DNA of 11,295 nucleotides from Acidobacteria bacterium UBA6911 (GCA_002451015.1 DKBB01000218.1:7284-18578); one strand, 5' to 3'. Positions 1-6,449 are shown, counted from the stretch's first letter. Notes: generated by a model from the letters alone, not told the origin. Program-made: numbers and translations.

Positions 1-214
1 GGGCCCCTGTTATCCTCGTGAAACAGTAGAGCCGCTCGACGCCGGTGGAAAATTCCTCTTTGGGATCAACACAGGCACGATCCTCAACACTGGAGCAGAT
101 GGCGGTATCCACGACTTCTAGTACGGCAGAATCCTGACCCAGACCACTCTGTAAGAGGAAAATACAGAAGAACAAACACAAAACCGTAAAAAAGCTTATT
201 CGGAACCTCTTCAT
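1..214 (-). CDS. DUF2914-type secreted protein, 3' part missing
   Basis: The first 71 codons of a minus-strand gene are visible; the rest lies beyond the window start. The ATG at 214-212 follows a perfect AGGAGG (225-220) with a 5-nt spacer. Residues 1-6 are basic (MKRFRI) and about residues 7-26 are strongly hydrophobic, so I read a Sec signal peptide with cleavage near residues 24-28. The mature start holds Cys40 and Cys48 and a run resembling the DUF2914 family: 'AICSSVEDRACVD' followed by 'GVERLYCFTRITGA'. In that family an opening of this kind leads to a conserved His-Trp further on, which is not visible here. DUF2914 has no established function; such proteins are exported and often sit beside envelope or stress genes. 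The gene diverges from the M48 protease at 442 across 227 nt. The family call rests on remembered motif resemblance only. Confidence 0.6.
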   Translation of the reverse strand, partial: MKRFRISFFTVLCLFFCIFLLQSGLGQDSAVLEVVDTAICSSVEDRACVDPKEEFSTGVERLYCFTRITGA

Positions 215-281
215 ACCATCCTCCTGATTGATTGTCGGTTGCATATTCAATGACAAGCGATTATTCCGCCTGGAAAGGGGC

Positions 282-308
282 GTGTTTGAAACACAGATTA
301 ACTATAAT
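282..308 (+). promoter_or_regulatory. Candidate -10 box with upstream palindrome
   Basis: A perfect TATAAT lies at 303-308 in the divergent gap between the DUF2914 gene and the M48 gene. Just upstream, 282-294 is a perfect 13-bp palindrome (GTGTTT-G-AAACAC), which could be a repressor or activator site. No good -35 box stands 16-18 nt before the -10; TTGAAA at 286-291 is only 11 nt away. The start codon is 130 nt downstream, so the leader would be long. Plausible but unproven. Confidence 0.35.
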
Positions 309-441
309 CAGCTTGAACATCCCCAACAAGAAAAAAGAAATTTCCTTAAAAGACTCCTCGCTAAGAGAAGAGTATTATGGTTTCTGTTCTGATGTTAAAC
401 TGTAATGCGGATCACTCAATGAACACTCTCCCGATGGAGGC

Positions 442-1197
442 ATGGTGCCGGCGCTTATTCTTATCATACTGATACTTCTGCTGCTTTTCGGATCGAGACT
501 GTTGCCGCAAATGGGAGATCAGCTTGGCCGAAAGGCTCGAAAACCGTATCGCCAGGCAAAGTGGCTATGGAGCTGGGCAACTGGCTCGGAGGAGGAATCC
601 ATCCGGGCGGAACAGGAATACGGGCAGGAGTGCGCGCAGGAATTTATCAAACAGTTTCCCGGAAAGGTTCCCGTTCAAGAGCAGGCAATGGTGGCAGAGA
701 TCGGATCCAGACTTGCCGAAGCCACGGGAGATCCGCGACTGAAGTTCCGCTTCGCCGCAGTCGCTTCCCCAACGGCAAATGCCTTTGCTCTCCCGGGAGG
801 ATTCATCTTCATTACCCGATCGCTGCTGCACTTATGCGAGAAGGACCGGGACGCAATTGCCTTTTTCCTGGGACACGAAATCGCTCATGTAATCCTCGGT
901 CACGCGAAGGATCAGCTGACGGCCAAAACACTGCTTCATGCGGTTTCAACCAGGCTCTCCGGAGCCGGTCGGCTGCTTCACCAGATGGTTACCAAGGGAT
1001 ACTCCAGAACTTTGGAACAGGAAGCCGATCGGACAGCAGTGAAGCTGACGGCAGCGGCAGGCTTCGAGGCTCGCGCCGCCATTCGGGCGCTGGAGCACCT
1101 GAGCCGCATTGCACCCGGTAATGCAGGCCTGGCGGAATATTTCTCCACCCACCCCTCGTTTAAAGACCGGATACAGGAACTGCAGGATGTGATGTAA
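442..1197 (+). CDS. M48 family zinc metalloprotease with TatA-like N-terminus
   Basis: A 251-residue protein predicted to be a membrane-anchored peptidase of the M48 (BepA/LoiP/YcaL-like) type, acting in the envelope. The zinc site is complete: HEIAH at 145-149 (H145, E146, H149), followed by EQEAD at 192-196 with E194 as likely third ligand. Other family marks are NAFALPGG at 113-120 and a C-terminal THPSFKDRI block at 236-244. The N-terminus is unusual: a hydrophobic helix (residues 4-16), then FG(16-17), LP(21-22), a glycine and LG(28-29), then a basic amphipathic stretch. This order copies TatA/TatB rather than a lipoprotein signal, and no lipobox is seen. A GGAGG (436-440) stands only 1 nt before the ATG; the next codon, GTG at 445, gives a more normal 4-nt spacing and is an alternative start. 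A second M48 gene follows in the same direction after 213 nt. Confidence 0.88.
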   Translation: MVPALILIILILLLLFGSRLLPQMGDQLGRKARKPYRQAKWLWSWATGSEEESIRAEQEYGQECAQEFIKQFPGKVPVQEQAMVAEIGSRLAEATGDPRLKFRFAAVASPTANAFALPGGFIFITRSLLHLCEKDRDAIAFFLGHEIAHVILGHAKDQLTAKTLLHAVSTRLSGAGRLLHQMVTKGYSRTLEQEADRTAVKLTAAAGFEARAAIRALEHLSRIAPGNAGLAEYFSTHPSFKDRIQELQDVM

Positions 1198-1309
1198 TCC
1201 AGGCAACTCGGAAGGAATGTGGATTTCTGCACACTTCTATCCTTTCTTACTTATAGATACACTTTGGCAGGCAGGTTTCTTCATAAAAAAGAGATCTCCG
1301 GTCAGATTG

Positions 1310-1340
1310 TTGACATTGTACAGCCCCGTGGCATTACAAT
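1310..1340 (+). promoter_or_regulatory. Sigma-70-type promoter for the Ste24-like gene
   Basis: A perfect -35 box TTGACA (1310-1315) is followed after 19 nt by TACAAT (1335-1340), one mismatch from the -10 consensus. The spacer is at the long end of the normal range. Transcription would begin near 1347 and give a leader of about 64 nt before the ATG at 1411. The site supports that ATG over the GTG at 1219, which lies upstream of the promoter. Confidence 0.6.
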
Positions 1341-1410
1341 AGCTGCCTGTTATTTCCGCATCCCCATTGTTATCCCGGGTGCACAGGCAGGTTCTATTTC
1401 CGAGGCTTCC

Positions 1411-2658
1411 ATGAATTACTATCTCGTCATCATCCTGGCTATCATCATCGGTTCCTATCTTCTCGATCTTTTTGTGGAGCGTCTTAATTTACGTAACCTG
1501 AAAACCGACCTTCCGGAGGAATTCAGAGGCTGGTACGACCAGGCGCGTTATAAAAAATCGCAGGAATACCTGATTGAAAACACCCGCTTCAGCCTCATCA
1601 ACAGCTCCATCGTGACGCCCATAACCATCGCCTTCATACTCCTCGGAGGATTCAACCTCGTCGACCGCTTCTCCCGGAGCTTCAACCTCGATTCCATACT
1701 TGCCGGACTGGTGTTCACGGGGATTCTTCTTTTTGCATCCCAGTTACTTGAAATCCCGTTTTCCATTTACGACACATTCGTCATCGAGGCAAAGTACGGA
1801 TTCAACCGAACAACACCGAGGACTTTCATCCTGGATATCCTCAAGGGCTGGCTCCTGACAGCCCTGATCGGCGGAGTGGCGCTCTATGCCATCATCTGGT
1901 TTTTCGAAACCAGCGGCAAATGGGCGTGGTTTTACTGCTGGATGATCGTTACTGCCTTCCAGTTGCTGCTGACCTTCCTCGCCCCCGTAGTGATTATGCC
2001 GATATTCAACAAATACACGCCTCTAAACAAGGACGACCTCCGGGAGGAAATAGAAAATTACGCGAAATCCCAGAATTTTAAAATGAAAGGGGTGTATCAG
2101 ATGGACGGCTCCCGCCGGTCCACCAAATCCAACGCCTTTTTCATCGGTTTCGGCCGGTTTCGCCGTATCGTCCTGTTCGATACCCTCATCGCAAAACACA
2201 CGACGGCAGAACTGGTATCGGTCCTTGCCCATGAAATGGGCCATTACAGGAAAGGGCACATCTGGAAATCCATGCTCCTGTCTTTTCTGACATTCGGACT
2301 CATGTTTTATATCCTGTCCCTGTTCCTCAACAACCCGCAGCTCTTCGCCGCCTTCCGGATGGAGAAAACCTCCGTTTATGCCAGCCTTGTATTCTTCGGA
2401 TTCCTTTACGGTCCCATCGACACGGTTTTTTCCATATTCGGCAACATGTTTGCCCGCCATAACGAGTATGAAGCGGACAATTATGCCGTGAAAACATATG
2501 GCAAGCCTTCGGCAATGATGGAAGCCCTCAAGAAACTCAGCGTTGACAATCTTTCCAATCTTACCCCTCATCCCGTAAAGGTCTTTTTATCCTATAGCCA
2601 TCCTCCGGTGCTGGAGCGCATCCGGGCGATCCGGAACATGTCCGCTGATGGCCGATAA
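1411..2658 (+). CDS. Ste24-type M48 metalloprotease (CAAX prenyl protease 1 family)
   Basis: A 415-residue polytopic membrane zinc protease of the Ste24/HtpX branch (M48A), of usual length for bacterial Ste24-like proteins. The catalytic motif is HEMGH at 274-278 with E275 as general base, and NEYEAD at 351-356 supplies the third ligand, E354. The C-terminal SHPPVLERI (396-404) is the conserved family tail. About seven hydrophobic segments are visible: near 3-21, 64-80, 96-115, 146-165, 174-198, 286-307 and 320-345. Bacteria have no classical CAAX processing, so the likely role is turnover of membrane or exported proteins; the substrate is unknown. The ATG at 1411 is chosen because GAGG (1402-1405) precedes it by 5 nt, a good promoter lies at 1310-1340, and the protein then starts with a membrane helix. 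The frame stays open back to a GTG at 1219, but that extension has no family character. Confidence 0.9.
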   Translation: MNYYLVIILAIIIGSYLLDLFVERLNLRNLKTDLPEEFRGWYDQARYKKSQEYLIENTRFSLINSSIVTPITIAFILLGGFNLVDRFSRSFNLDSILAGLVFTGILLFASQLLEIPFSIYDTFVIEAKYGFNRTTPRTFILDILKGWLLTALIGGVALYAIIWFFETSGKWAWFYCWMIVTAFQLLLTFLAPVVIMPIFNKYTPLNKDDLREEIENYAKSQNFKMKGVYQMDGSRRSTKSNAFFIGFGRFRRIVLFDTLIAKHTTAELVSVLAHEMGHYRKGHIWKSMLLSFLTFGLMFYILSLFLNNPQLFAAFRMEKTSVYASLVFFGFLYGPIDTVFSIFGNMFARHNEYEADNYAVKTYGKPSAMMEALKKLSVDNLSNLTPHPVKVFLSYSHPPVLERIRAIRNMSADGR

Positions 2659-2816
2659 CGGGTTTTAAAACTTTTTTTAAGAGATACAGTATGATTTTCA
2701 TGCCGATTGAAATATTGAGGATCCTGCAAGGATATTCCAAGGCACTCATAAATCAAAAGATGCCGGATTTTCATTTCAAAAAAAAGACAGGGGATATGCC
2801 GGCCGGCTTTCGGCGG

Positions 2817-2822
2817 TATAAT
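2817..2822 (+). promoter_or_regulatory. Possible -10 box before the transglycosylase gene
   Basis: A perfect TATAAT lies at 2817-2822 in the 229-nt gap between the Ste24-like gene and the transglycosylase, 66 nt before the ATG. It directly follows a GC-rich self-complementary stretch (about 2798-2816). I find no recognisable -35 box at 16-18 nt upstream, so this is tentative. The rest of the gap (2659-2816) is AT-rich and shows no gene and no convincing terminator. Confidence 0.3.
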
Positions 2823-2887
2823 AATCGGGAGTATCTTAAAGGATAACCTTCAGGCCTTGCGGTTCGGAAGAGAAGTGGATTTTGAAT

Positions 2888-4381
2888 ATGGCCATACAAA
2901 TAAAAAAATTACTCTCCCCCCTCATTCCATGCATTATTTTTTTCACCGGAGCCATCGTGTCCTATTCGGAGAATCCCCGGGTAGCAATGACCGAAGCCCA
3001 AGCGACGGATGCAGATGCCGCCGAATCTCCGGATCCTGAAGAGCTGTACCGGCAGCTTTCGTTCCACCGCCGGGAGTTTGAAGAAGGCATCCGGCTCATT
3101 GCTGACGGTCAGAACGGGCCGGGAGTAAAGAAAACCGGCGCTGCGCAGGACCGGATCGTAGAGGGGCTCCGGAAATGTATGTCCACAAACGGATGCGACA
3201 TTGAGATATTCTTCGATGCCATCTCAGATCTTTTGGAAACGCAGCAAGCCCAGCCGCAGGAAAATACCGTTGAAAACACAACTGTCGCAACAGACACGGC
3301 GGGTAAGGAAGGGAACTTTGAAGAGTCCTCCATTCCGCTAACCTATGCCTCCAAAACCCCTGAAATCCGCGCTTTTCTGCGTGGAAAGGATCTACGCGAG
3401 CTTATTGAGCTGAACGATCCCGTCAAAACGGCGATGAACGACTGGCTGACCTGGTTGCGCCCGGCATTCATGGCCTCCTATGAAAATTATCAATATCTTC
3501 GCGATAAAATCGCCCCGGTTTATGAAGAAGCAGGATTTCCGGAAGCCCTGCTGTTTGCCCTGATCGCAACCGAAACGGGCGGCAAGGTGCACGCTGTTTC
3601 CAATTCAGGCGCGGTAGGTCTTATGCAGTTCATGAACCAGACGGGAAAACACTACGGGCTGACGATCAAGGACGGCTTCGACATGCGACTCGATCCCGTG
3701 GAGGCAACCAAAGCCAATGTCGCCTTTCTGAACGATCAGCTGAAAACACTGAACCACAACCTGGAAAAATCATTGGCTGCCTACAACGGCGGCCCAAACA
3801 GGCTCCGAAGGCTCGATCGCAAATTGAAAGGAATCGATTTCTGGGACAGCCGTTTTTACAATTCACTCCCCAGCGAAACCAGGGAATACGTTCCCCGGAT
3901 CCTGGCTGCCGCATGGCTTTTCCTGCATCCCGGGGATTACAACCTCCAGTTCCGATCGTATCGAACGGATACAGTCCCGTTAACTCTCAAGCAGGACACA
4001 TCCCTGTATCAACTCAGCATCTGCCTCGGCCAGACACAGGACCAGAGAGACGGATGGTTTCGAACGCTGCGCAACCTGAATCCGCGACTGGAACCCGACG
4101 ACTCGATTTCAACCGGTGAAAAAATTGAAATTCCCATAATTTTGAAAGATACATACGATAAGAACTGCCTGGAGGGGGAGCTGGTCCAACGCGCCCGGGA
4201 CCTGCATGAGGCGAAATTTCCCGAGATCATCGTATATACTGTCGTTAAAGGAGACTCCCTGATAAAGATCGCAAAACGATACAACTGTTCGGTCCAGGAA
4301 ATCGCCGTCATCAACAACCTGCGCGGACCCAAATACATTATCCGCATCAACCAGAAATTGAAAATCCCCCAAAATTATTAA
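2888..4381 (+). CDS. MltD-like lytic murein transglycosylase with SLT and LysM domains
   Basis: A 497-residue exported enzyme that would cleave the MurNAc-GlcNAc bond of peptidoglycan to give 1,6-anhydro ends. Numbered from ATG 2888, there is a basic start and hydrophobic segment (8-26) acting as signal peptide or anchor. A variable acidic region follows (30-150), then a family-1 SLT domain at about 205-345. The SLT core is clear: catalytic E229 in 'ATETGG', 'SGAVGLMQF' at 240-248, and 'AAYNGGP' at 297-303. A C-terminal LysM for glycan binding spans about 447-496 ('YTVVKGDSL' to 'KLKIPQ'). Residues 370-418 resemble a second, decayed LysM. E. coli MltD is a lipoprotein, but no proper lipobox is visible here (Cys15 sits too early). 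A TTG at 2882 in the same frame is an alternative start; the purine-rich stretch 2866-2878 could serve either. Specific assignment to MltD is by domain order. Confidence 0.88.
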   Translation: MAIQIKKLLSPLIPCIIFFTGAIVSYSENPRVAMTEAQATDADAAESPDPEELYRQLSFHRREFEEGIRLIADGQNGPGVKKTGAAQDRIVEGLRKCMSTNGCDIEIFFDAISDLLETQQAQPQENTVENTTVATDTAGKEGNFEESSIPLTYASKTPEIRAFLRGKDLRELIELNDPVKTAMNDWLTWLRPAFMASYENYQYLRDKIAPVYEEAGFPEALLFALIATETGGKVHAVSNSGAVGLMQFMNQTGKHYGLTIKDGFDMRLDPVEATKANVAFLNDQLKTLNHNLEKSLAAYNGGPNRLRRLDRKLKGIDFWDSRFYNSLPSETREYVPRILAAAWLFLHPGDYNLQFRSYRTDTVPLTLKQDTSLYQLSICLGQTQDQRDGWFRTLRNLNPRLEPDDSISTGEKIEIPIILKDTYDKNCLEGELVQRARDLHEAKFPEIIVYTVVKGDSLIKIAKRYNCSVQEIAVINNLRGPKYIIRINQKLKIPQNY

Positions 4382-4413
4382 CGGATTTTCCCTGCAACAG
4401 CAGAAGAAATCCG
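4382..4413 (+). other. 3' hairpin directly after the transglycosylase stop codon
   Basis: Starting at the base after the TAA, 4382-4389 (CGGATTTT) pairs with 4406-4413 (GAAATCCG) over 8 bp including one G-U. After a 2x2 internal loop, CTGC (4392-4395) pairs with GCAG (4400-4403) around an AACA loop. No T run follows, so it is not a standard intrinsic terminator. It could protect the 3' end of the mRNA or help Rho-dependent ending. Confidence 0.45.
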
Positions 4414-4424
4414 GGAATGGCCGC

Positions 4425-4453
4425 TTGACAGGTCCCGAATATTCCCCTAGCCT
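4425..4453 (+). promoter_or_regulatory. Promoter candidate for a leader or small RNA before the FKBP gene
   Basis: A perfect -35 box TTGACA (4425-4430) is followed, after exactly 17 nt, by TAGCCT (4448-4453), which matches the -10 consensus at only three of six positions. Transcription would start near 4460 and run into the terminator at 4516-4554, giving either a short RNA of about 95 nt or an attenuated leader for the gene at 4628. The weak -10 keeps the confidence moderate. Confidence 0.4.
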
Positions 4454-4459
4454 GCTTGT

Positions 4460-4554
4460 AAGGGCCTTGAACGGTTGACCGAAAAGAGTTCTATATGTAG
4501 TTGGATATCTTGTACACCGCACAACTCAAGATATTGGGCTGTGCGGTTTTTTTT
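4460..4554 (+). ncRNA. Possible attenuator leader or small RNA
   Basis: This is the inferred transcript between the promoter candidate at 4425-4453 and the strong terminator. A first small hairpin can form from GAAC and GTTC around 4469-4490, enclosing a CGGT/ACCG pair. Next, 4504-4512 (GATATCTTG) is complementary over 9 bp (one G-U) to 4527-4535 (CAAGATATT). The latter bases also form the upper part of the terminator hairpin, so the two pairings compete, as in attenuators. A start-stop codon pair, ATG-TAG, lies at 4495-4500 after an AAAAGAG. No known RNA family is recognised, and the 5' end is a guess. Confidence 0.3.
4516..4554 (+). terminator. Strong intrinsic terminator
   Basis: ACCGCACA (4516-4523) pairs with TGTGCGGT (4540-4547) over 8 bp. 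After one A/C mismatch, CTCAA (4525-4529) pairs with TTGGG (4534-4538) around a GATA tetraloop, and eight T follow (4547-4554). It ends transcription from the transglycosylase gene or from the promoter candidate at 4425. It lies 73 nt before the FKBP start codon, so that gene needs either read-through or its own promoter; TTGATA at 4556-4561 is the only -35-like site in between, with no good -10. Confidence 0.85.
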
Positions 4555-4627
4555 ATTGATACAAAGTCTGAAGAATAGGAATTAAATCCAGGCAATATCC
4601 TTGTCGATTTTGCCGGGGGAGGGGATT

Positions 4628-5050
4628 ATGACAATTGAAAGTGGGAAGAAAGTAACATTTCACTATACTCTTACCGTAGACGAACAGGTAATTCAGACAT
4701 CTGAAGGAAAACAACCTCTGGCCTACACTCACGGATCGGGGGAAATCATACCCGGTTTGGCCGCCGAACTGGAGGGGATGAACGAAGGAGAGGAAAAGAG
4801 TGTCCATGTATCCGCTGAAAATGCCTACGGAAAAGTAAATCCGGATGCCTTCAAGGAACTGCCCAAGTCCTCCCTCCCGGAAGGGCTGGAGCCACAAAAG
4901 GACATGATGCTGCAGGCACATTCTCCGGAAGGGCAGGAAATCCTCGTGCGCATTTCGGATGTAAAGGAGGAGTCCATTATTATAGACATGAACCACCCTT
5001 TGGCCGGAAAGGATCTTATGTTCGACGTGAAGGTGGTTTCCATCGAATAA
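4628..5050 (+). CDS. SlyD-like FKBP-type peptidyl-prolyl cis-trans isomerase
   Basis: A 140-residue prolyl isomerase and folding helper, probably cytoplasmic because no signal peptide is present. The FKBP half is residues 1-68, with 'YTHGSGEIIPGL' at 33-44, 'MNEGEEKSV' at 51-59 and 'AYG' at 66-68. An inserted IF (chaperone) domain follows at about 69-120, and the strand 'NHPLAGKDLMFDVKVVSI' (122-139) closes the FKBP fold. This order is the SlyD/SlpA arrangement. It stops right after the FKBP fold, so the His/Cys-rich metal-binding tail of E. coli SlyD is absent. The ATG at 4628 is preceded by a very strong GGGGGAGGGG (about 4615-4624). Upstream lies the attenuator-like element and terminator at 4460-4554; downstream the gene converges with the acetyltransferase. 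The family assignment is firm, the exact subgroup less so. Confidence 0.93.
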   Translation: MTIESGKKVTFHYTLTVDEQVIQTSEGKQPLAYTHGSGEIIPGLAAELEGMNEGEEKSVHVSAENAYGKVNPDAFKELPKSSLPEGLEPQKDMMLQAHSPEGQEILVRISDVKEESIIIDMNHPLAGKDLMFDVKVVSIE

Positions 5051-5063
5051 GGGATTCGGAAGA

Positions 5064-5088
5064 ACCGCCGCCTTTCTTTGCCGGCGGT
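5064..5088. terminator. Hairpin between convergent genes, likely terminator
   Basis: ACCGCCG (5064-5070) pairs perfectly with CGGCGGT (5082-5088) around an 11-nt pyrimidine-rich loop, 13 nt after the FKBP stop codon. The T-rich tract follows only at a distance (5102-5111) rather than directly. Its place between two convergent genes suggests a terminator working in one or both directions, but it lacks the textbook adjoining U run. Confidence 0.5.
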
Positions 5089-5170
5089 CCTTAGAAAGCC
5101 TGTTTTCTTTTAACCGGATGGTTTCGTAACAGCTACCGCGAATTGTTGGATTCTGCAGCAGCCCGGCCAA

Positions 5171-5764
5171 TCAGTGCATGGTTCTTATGTCGTAGTAGTG
5201 CAGTAAATCCTCCATTTTCTTCCAGAGTTCGGAAACATCATTCACCATGATCACTAGATTATGATATTTTCCGTTGATATCCGTAACAAAGTCTTTCAGT
5301 TCCGCTTCCTTTTTAAAGCCGATCCTTTCAAACGCCCTCTGTGCGGATTTCTGAATATCCATCATGGTTGCGCTCAGCTTGAGGATCCTTTTTTCTACAG
5401 CATGGGCGACAAGTTCCCGCATTAATGCCGTGCCAAGACCTTTCTGCTGGTATTCCCTGGAAACCACGCACCGTATTTCGGCCATGTGCTTCTGCCAACC
5501 GCGTTGATTCAAATGCAACGTTGCATCACCGATAATTGCGGAATCCTTCTCTGCAACAATAGCGATTACCTTATCGAAATTCAGCTCTTCCATCCATCGA
5601 TTGATAACGTCTTTTTGGGTAACGTCCTCCTTAAGAAAAAGACGATCGTCTTGAGGCAGTGCAGTAAAAAATGAAAGTAGTGCAGGACCGTCCTCTTTTC
5701 GAATGGGACGAATGGAGATGCTCGTACCATCTCTTAATTTTATTGTCTTTAAGAACTGTTCCAT
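5171..5764 (-). CDS. GNAT family N-acetyltransferase
   Basis: A 197-residue acetyltransferase that would move an acetyl group from acetyl-CoA to an amine or protein lysine; the substrate is unknown. The fold is recognisable from 'TSISIRPIRKEDGPALLSFF' at 14-33, beta strands up to 'EIRCVVSREY' (96-105), and the acetyl-CoA pyrophosphate loop QQKGLG at 106-111 in the Q/R-x-x-G-x-G pattern. The 'AQRAFERIGFKKEAEL' segment (141-156) is the usual C-terminal helix and strand. The opening resembles the stand-alone acetyltransferase part of bacterial protein acetylases of the Pat type, which hints at protein acetylation, but no CoA-ligase-like domain is attached. The ATG at 5764 is chosen because GAGGAGG (5779-5773) lies 8 nt upstream; the in-frame TTG at 5782 overlaps that ribosome site. 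It converges on the FKBP gene. Confidence 0.88.
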   Translation of the reverse strand: MEQFLKTIKLRDGTSISIRPIRKEDGPALLSFFTALPQDDRLFLKEDVTQKDVINRWMEELNFDKVIAIVAEKDSAIIGDATLHLNQRGWQKHMAEIRCVVSREYQQKGLGTALMRELVAHAVEKRILKLSATMMDIQKSAQRAFERIGFKKEAELKDFVTDINGKYHNLVIMVNDVSELWKKMEDLLHYYDIRTMH

Positions 5765-5990
5765 GGCGCCGTACCTCCTCAAATAAGGGATAACTCATTA
5801 ATCCCCTCGAAGCCGTGTGTGGTCACGAGACGAAAATCCACTAGCCCTACGGCAGGTTCTTGCAGAAATTACCGAAAGGAACAACGGACTGTCTTGTTAC
5901 ATTTATCCTTTGCTACGTTTACTGATTCTGTTACCGATAACCAGGGATTCTTTCCCTTTAACCTGCATTTATTACGGGGGCTCGTAACGA

Positions 5991-6086
5991 GGCGGTGCAG
6001 AGGGCCGTGGATACAGGATGCAGTAGACATGGTTCTCTGTGCCGCCGCAGTAGAAGCCTCTTAATAAATGCATGTTTAGCTTCTAC
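5991..6086 (+). ncRNA. Candidate structured RNA: two adjacent hairpins
   Basis: 5991-6009 pairs with 6028-6046 over 19 continuous positions with no mismatch, counting five G-U pairs, around an 18-nt loop. The wobbles are G-U only when read as plus-strand RNA; on the other strand they would be A-C mismatches, which argues for plus-strand transcription. A second hairpin follows after 3 nt: GTAGAAGC (6050-6057) and GCTTCTAC (6079-6086), a perfect 8-bp stem with a 21-nt loop. No known RNA family is recognised, no clear promoter or terminator is seen, and a dispersed palindromic repeat is an alternative. Confidence 0.35.
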
Positions 6087-6252
6087 GGCCAATATACCAT
6101 GGCTTTTTACAAACGGGGTGTAAATTTAAACGGTCGTCGCCGCCGATTTCTCCTGCCGGCAATTCTCTTTTCGGATGGATCCCGTTCTAGCAAAACGGCA
6201 TGATGCGTCCTTATCTATGCTAATATGCAGCATTACATTTGGAATTTTATCG

Positions 6253-6323
6253 ACAGACCCTTTGCCCGCATTTCTCACGAAGATTAATGTAAGCGAAGCA
6301 ACCGGGGCGACACAAAGGGCTGT
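6253..6323. repeat. Long-range inverted repeat
   Basis: ACAG-A-CCCTTTG (6253-6264) is complementary to CAAAGGG-CTGT (6313-6323): 11 bp with one bulged A, enclosing 48 nt in which CCCG (6265-6268) and CGGG (6303-6306) can extend the stem. It may be part of a structured leader of the permease gene. It lies inside the small minus-strand open frame, so chance cannot be excluded. Confidence 0.3.
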
Positions 6324-6341
6324 TGGGCACACCGTTTCGAT

Positions 6342-6368
6342 AACCGGTGCGCGACCGAAAAACCGGTG
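6342..6368. repeat. Direct repeat AACCGGTG, two copies
   Basis: AACCGGTG occurs at 6342-6349 and 6361-6368, a 19-nt period, about two helical turns. The core ACCGGT is itself palindromic, so two regulator dimers could bind the same face of the DNA. No regulator can be named. Confidence 0.3.
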
Positions 6369-6426
6369 AGACGGTCTGGCGCTTCGCGGCAGGTCCTGAC
6401 TGTAAGTCGAGAAGGTTAAGAGAACG

Positions 6427-6449
6427 CGCGTATAAAAACCACGCGTATA
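6427..6449. repeat. Direct repeat CGCGTATA, two copies
   Basis: CGCGTATA is found at 6427-6434 and 6442-6449 with a 15-nt period, each copy followed or overlapped by an ATAAAA- or ACAATA-like AT-rich stretch. TATAAA (6431-6436) and TACAAT (6448-6453) are -10-like but neither has a recognisable -35 box. The site is 105-128 nt before the permease start and may be part of its control region. Confidence 0.3.

Noticed and set aside
1264..1279. Sigma-54-like -24/-12 site (TGGCAG...TTTC)
   Set aside because: The -12 element lacks the required GC, and a better sigma-70-type promoter is present just downstream.
1219..1410. N-terminal extension of the Ste24-like protein from GTG 1219
   Set aside because: The added 64 residues have no family character, the ATG at 1411 has its own GAGG and starts with a membrane helix, and a good promoter (1310-1340) lies inside the extension.
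2023..2571. 182-codon frame on the minus strand
   Set aside because: Antisense to the conserved HEMGH-containing half of the Ste24-like gene; a shadow frame.
4553..5170. 205-codon frame on the minus strand
   Set aside because: Antisense to the FKBP gene, whose family motifs are unmistakable; no ribosome site or family resemblance on this strand.
5819..6064. 81-codon plus-strand frame starting at GTG
   Set aside because: No ribosome site, no recognisable motif, and it crosses the 19-bp hairpin at 5991-6046.
6388..6401. B12-box-like sequence on the minus strand (AGTCAGGACCTGCC), as in cobalamin riboswitches
   Set aside because: Two bases of the box are missing and none of the other conserved riboswitch parts, such as a GCCACTG core, is found upstream on that strand; no gene lies suitably downstream.
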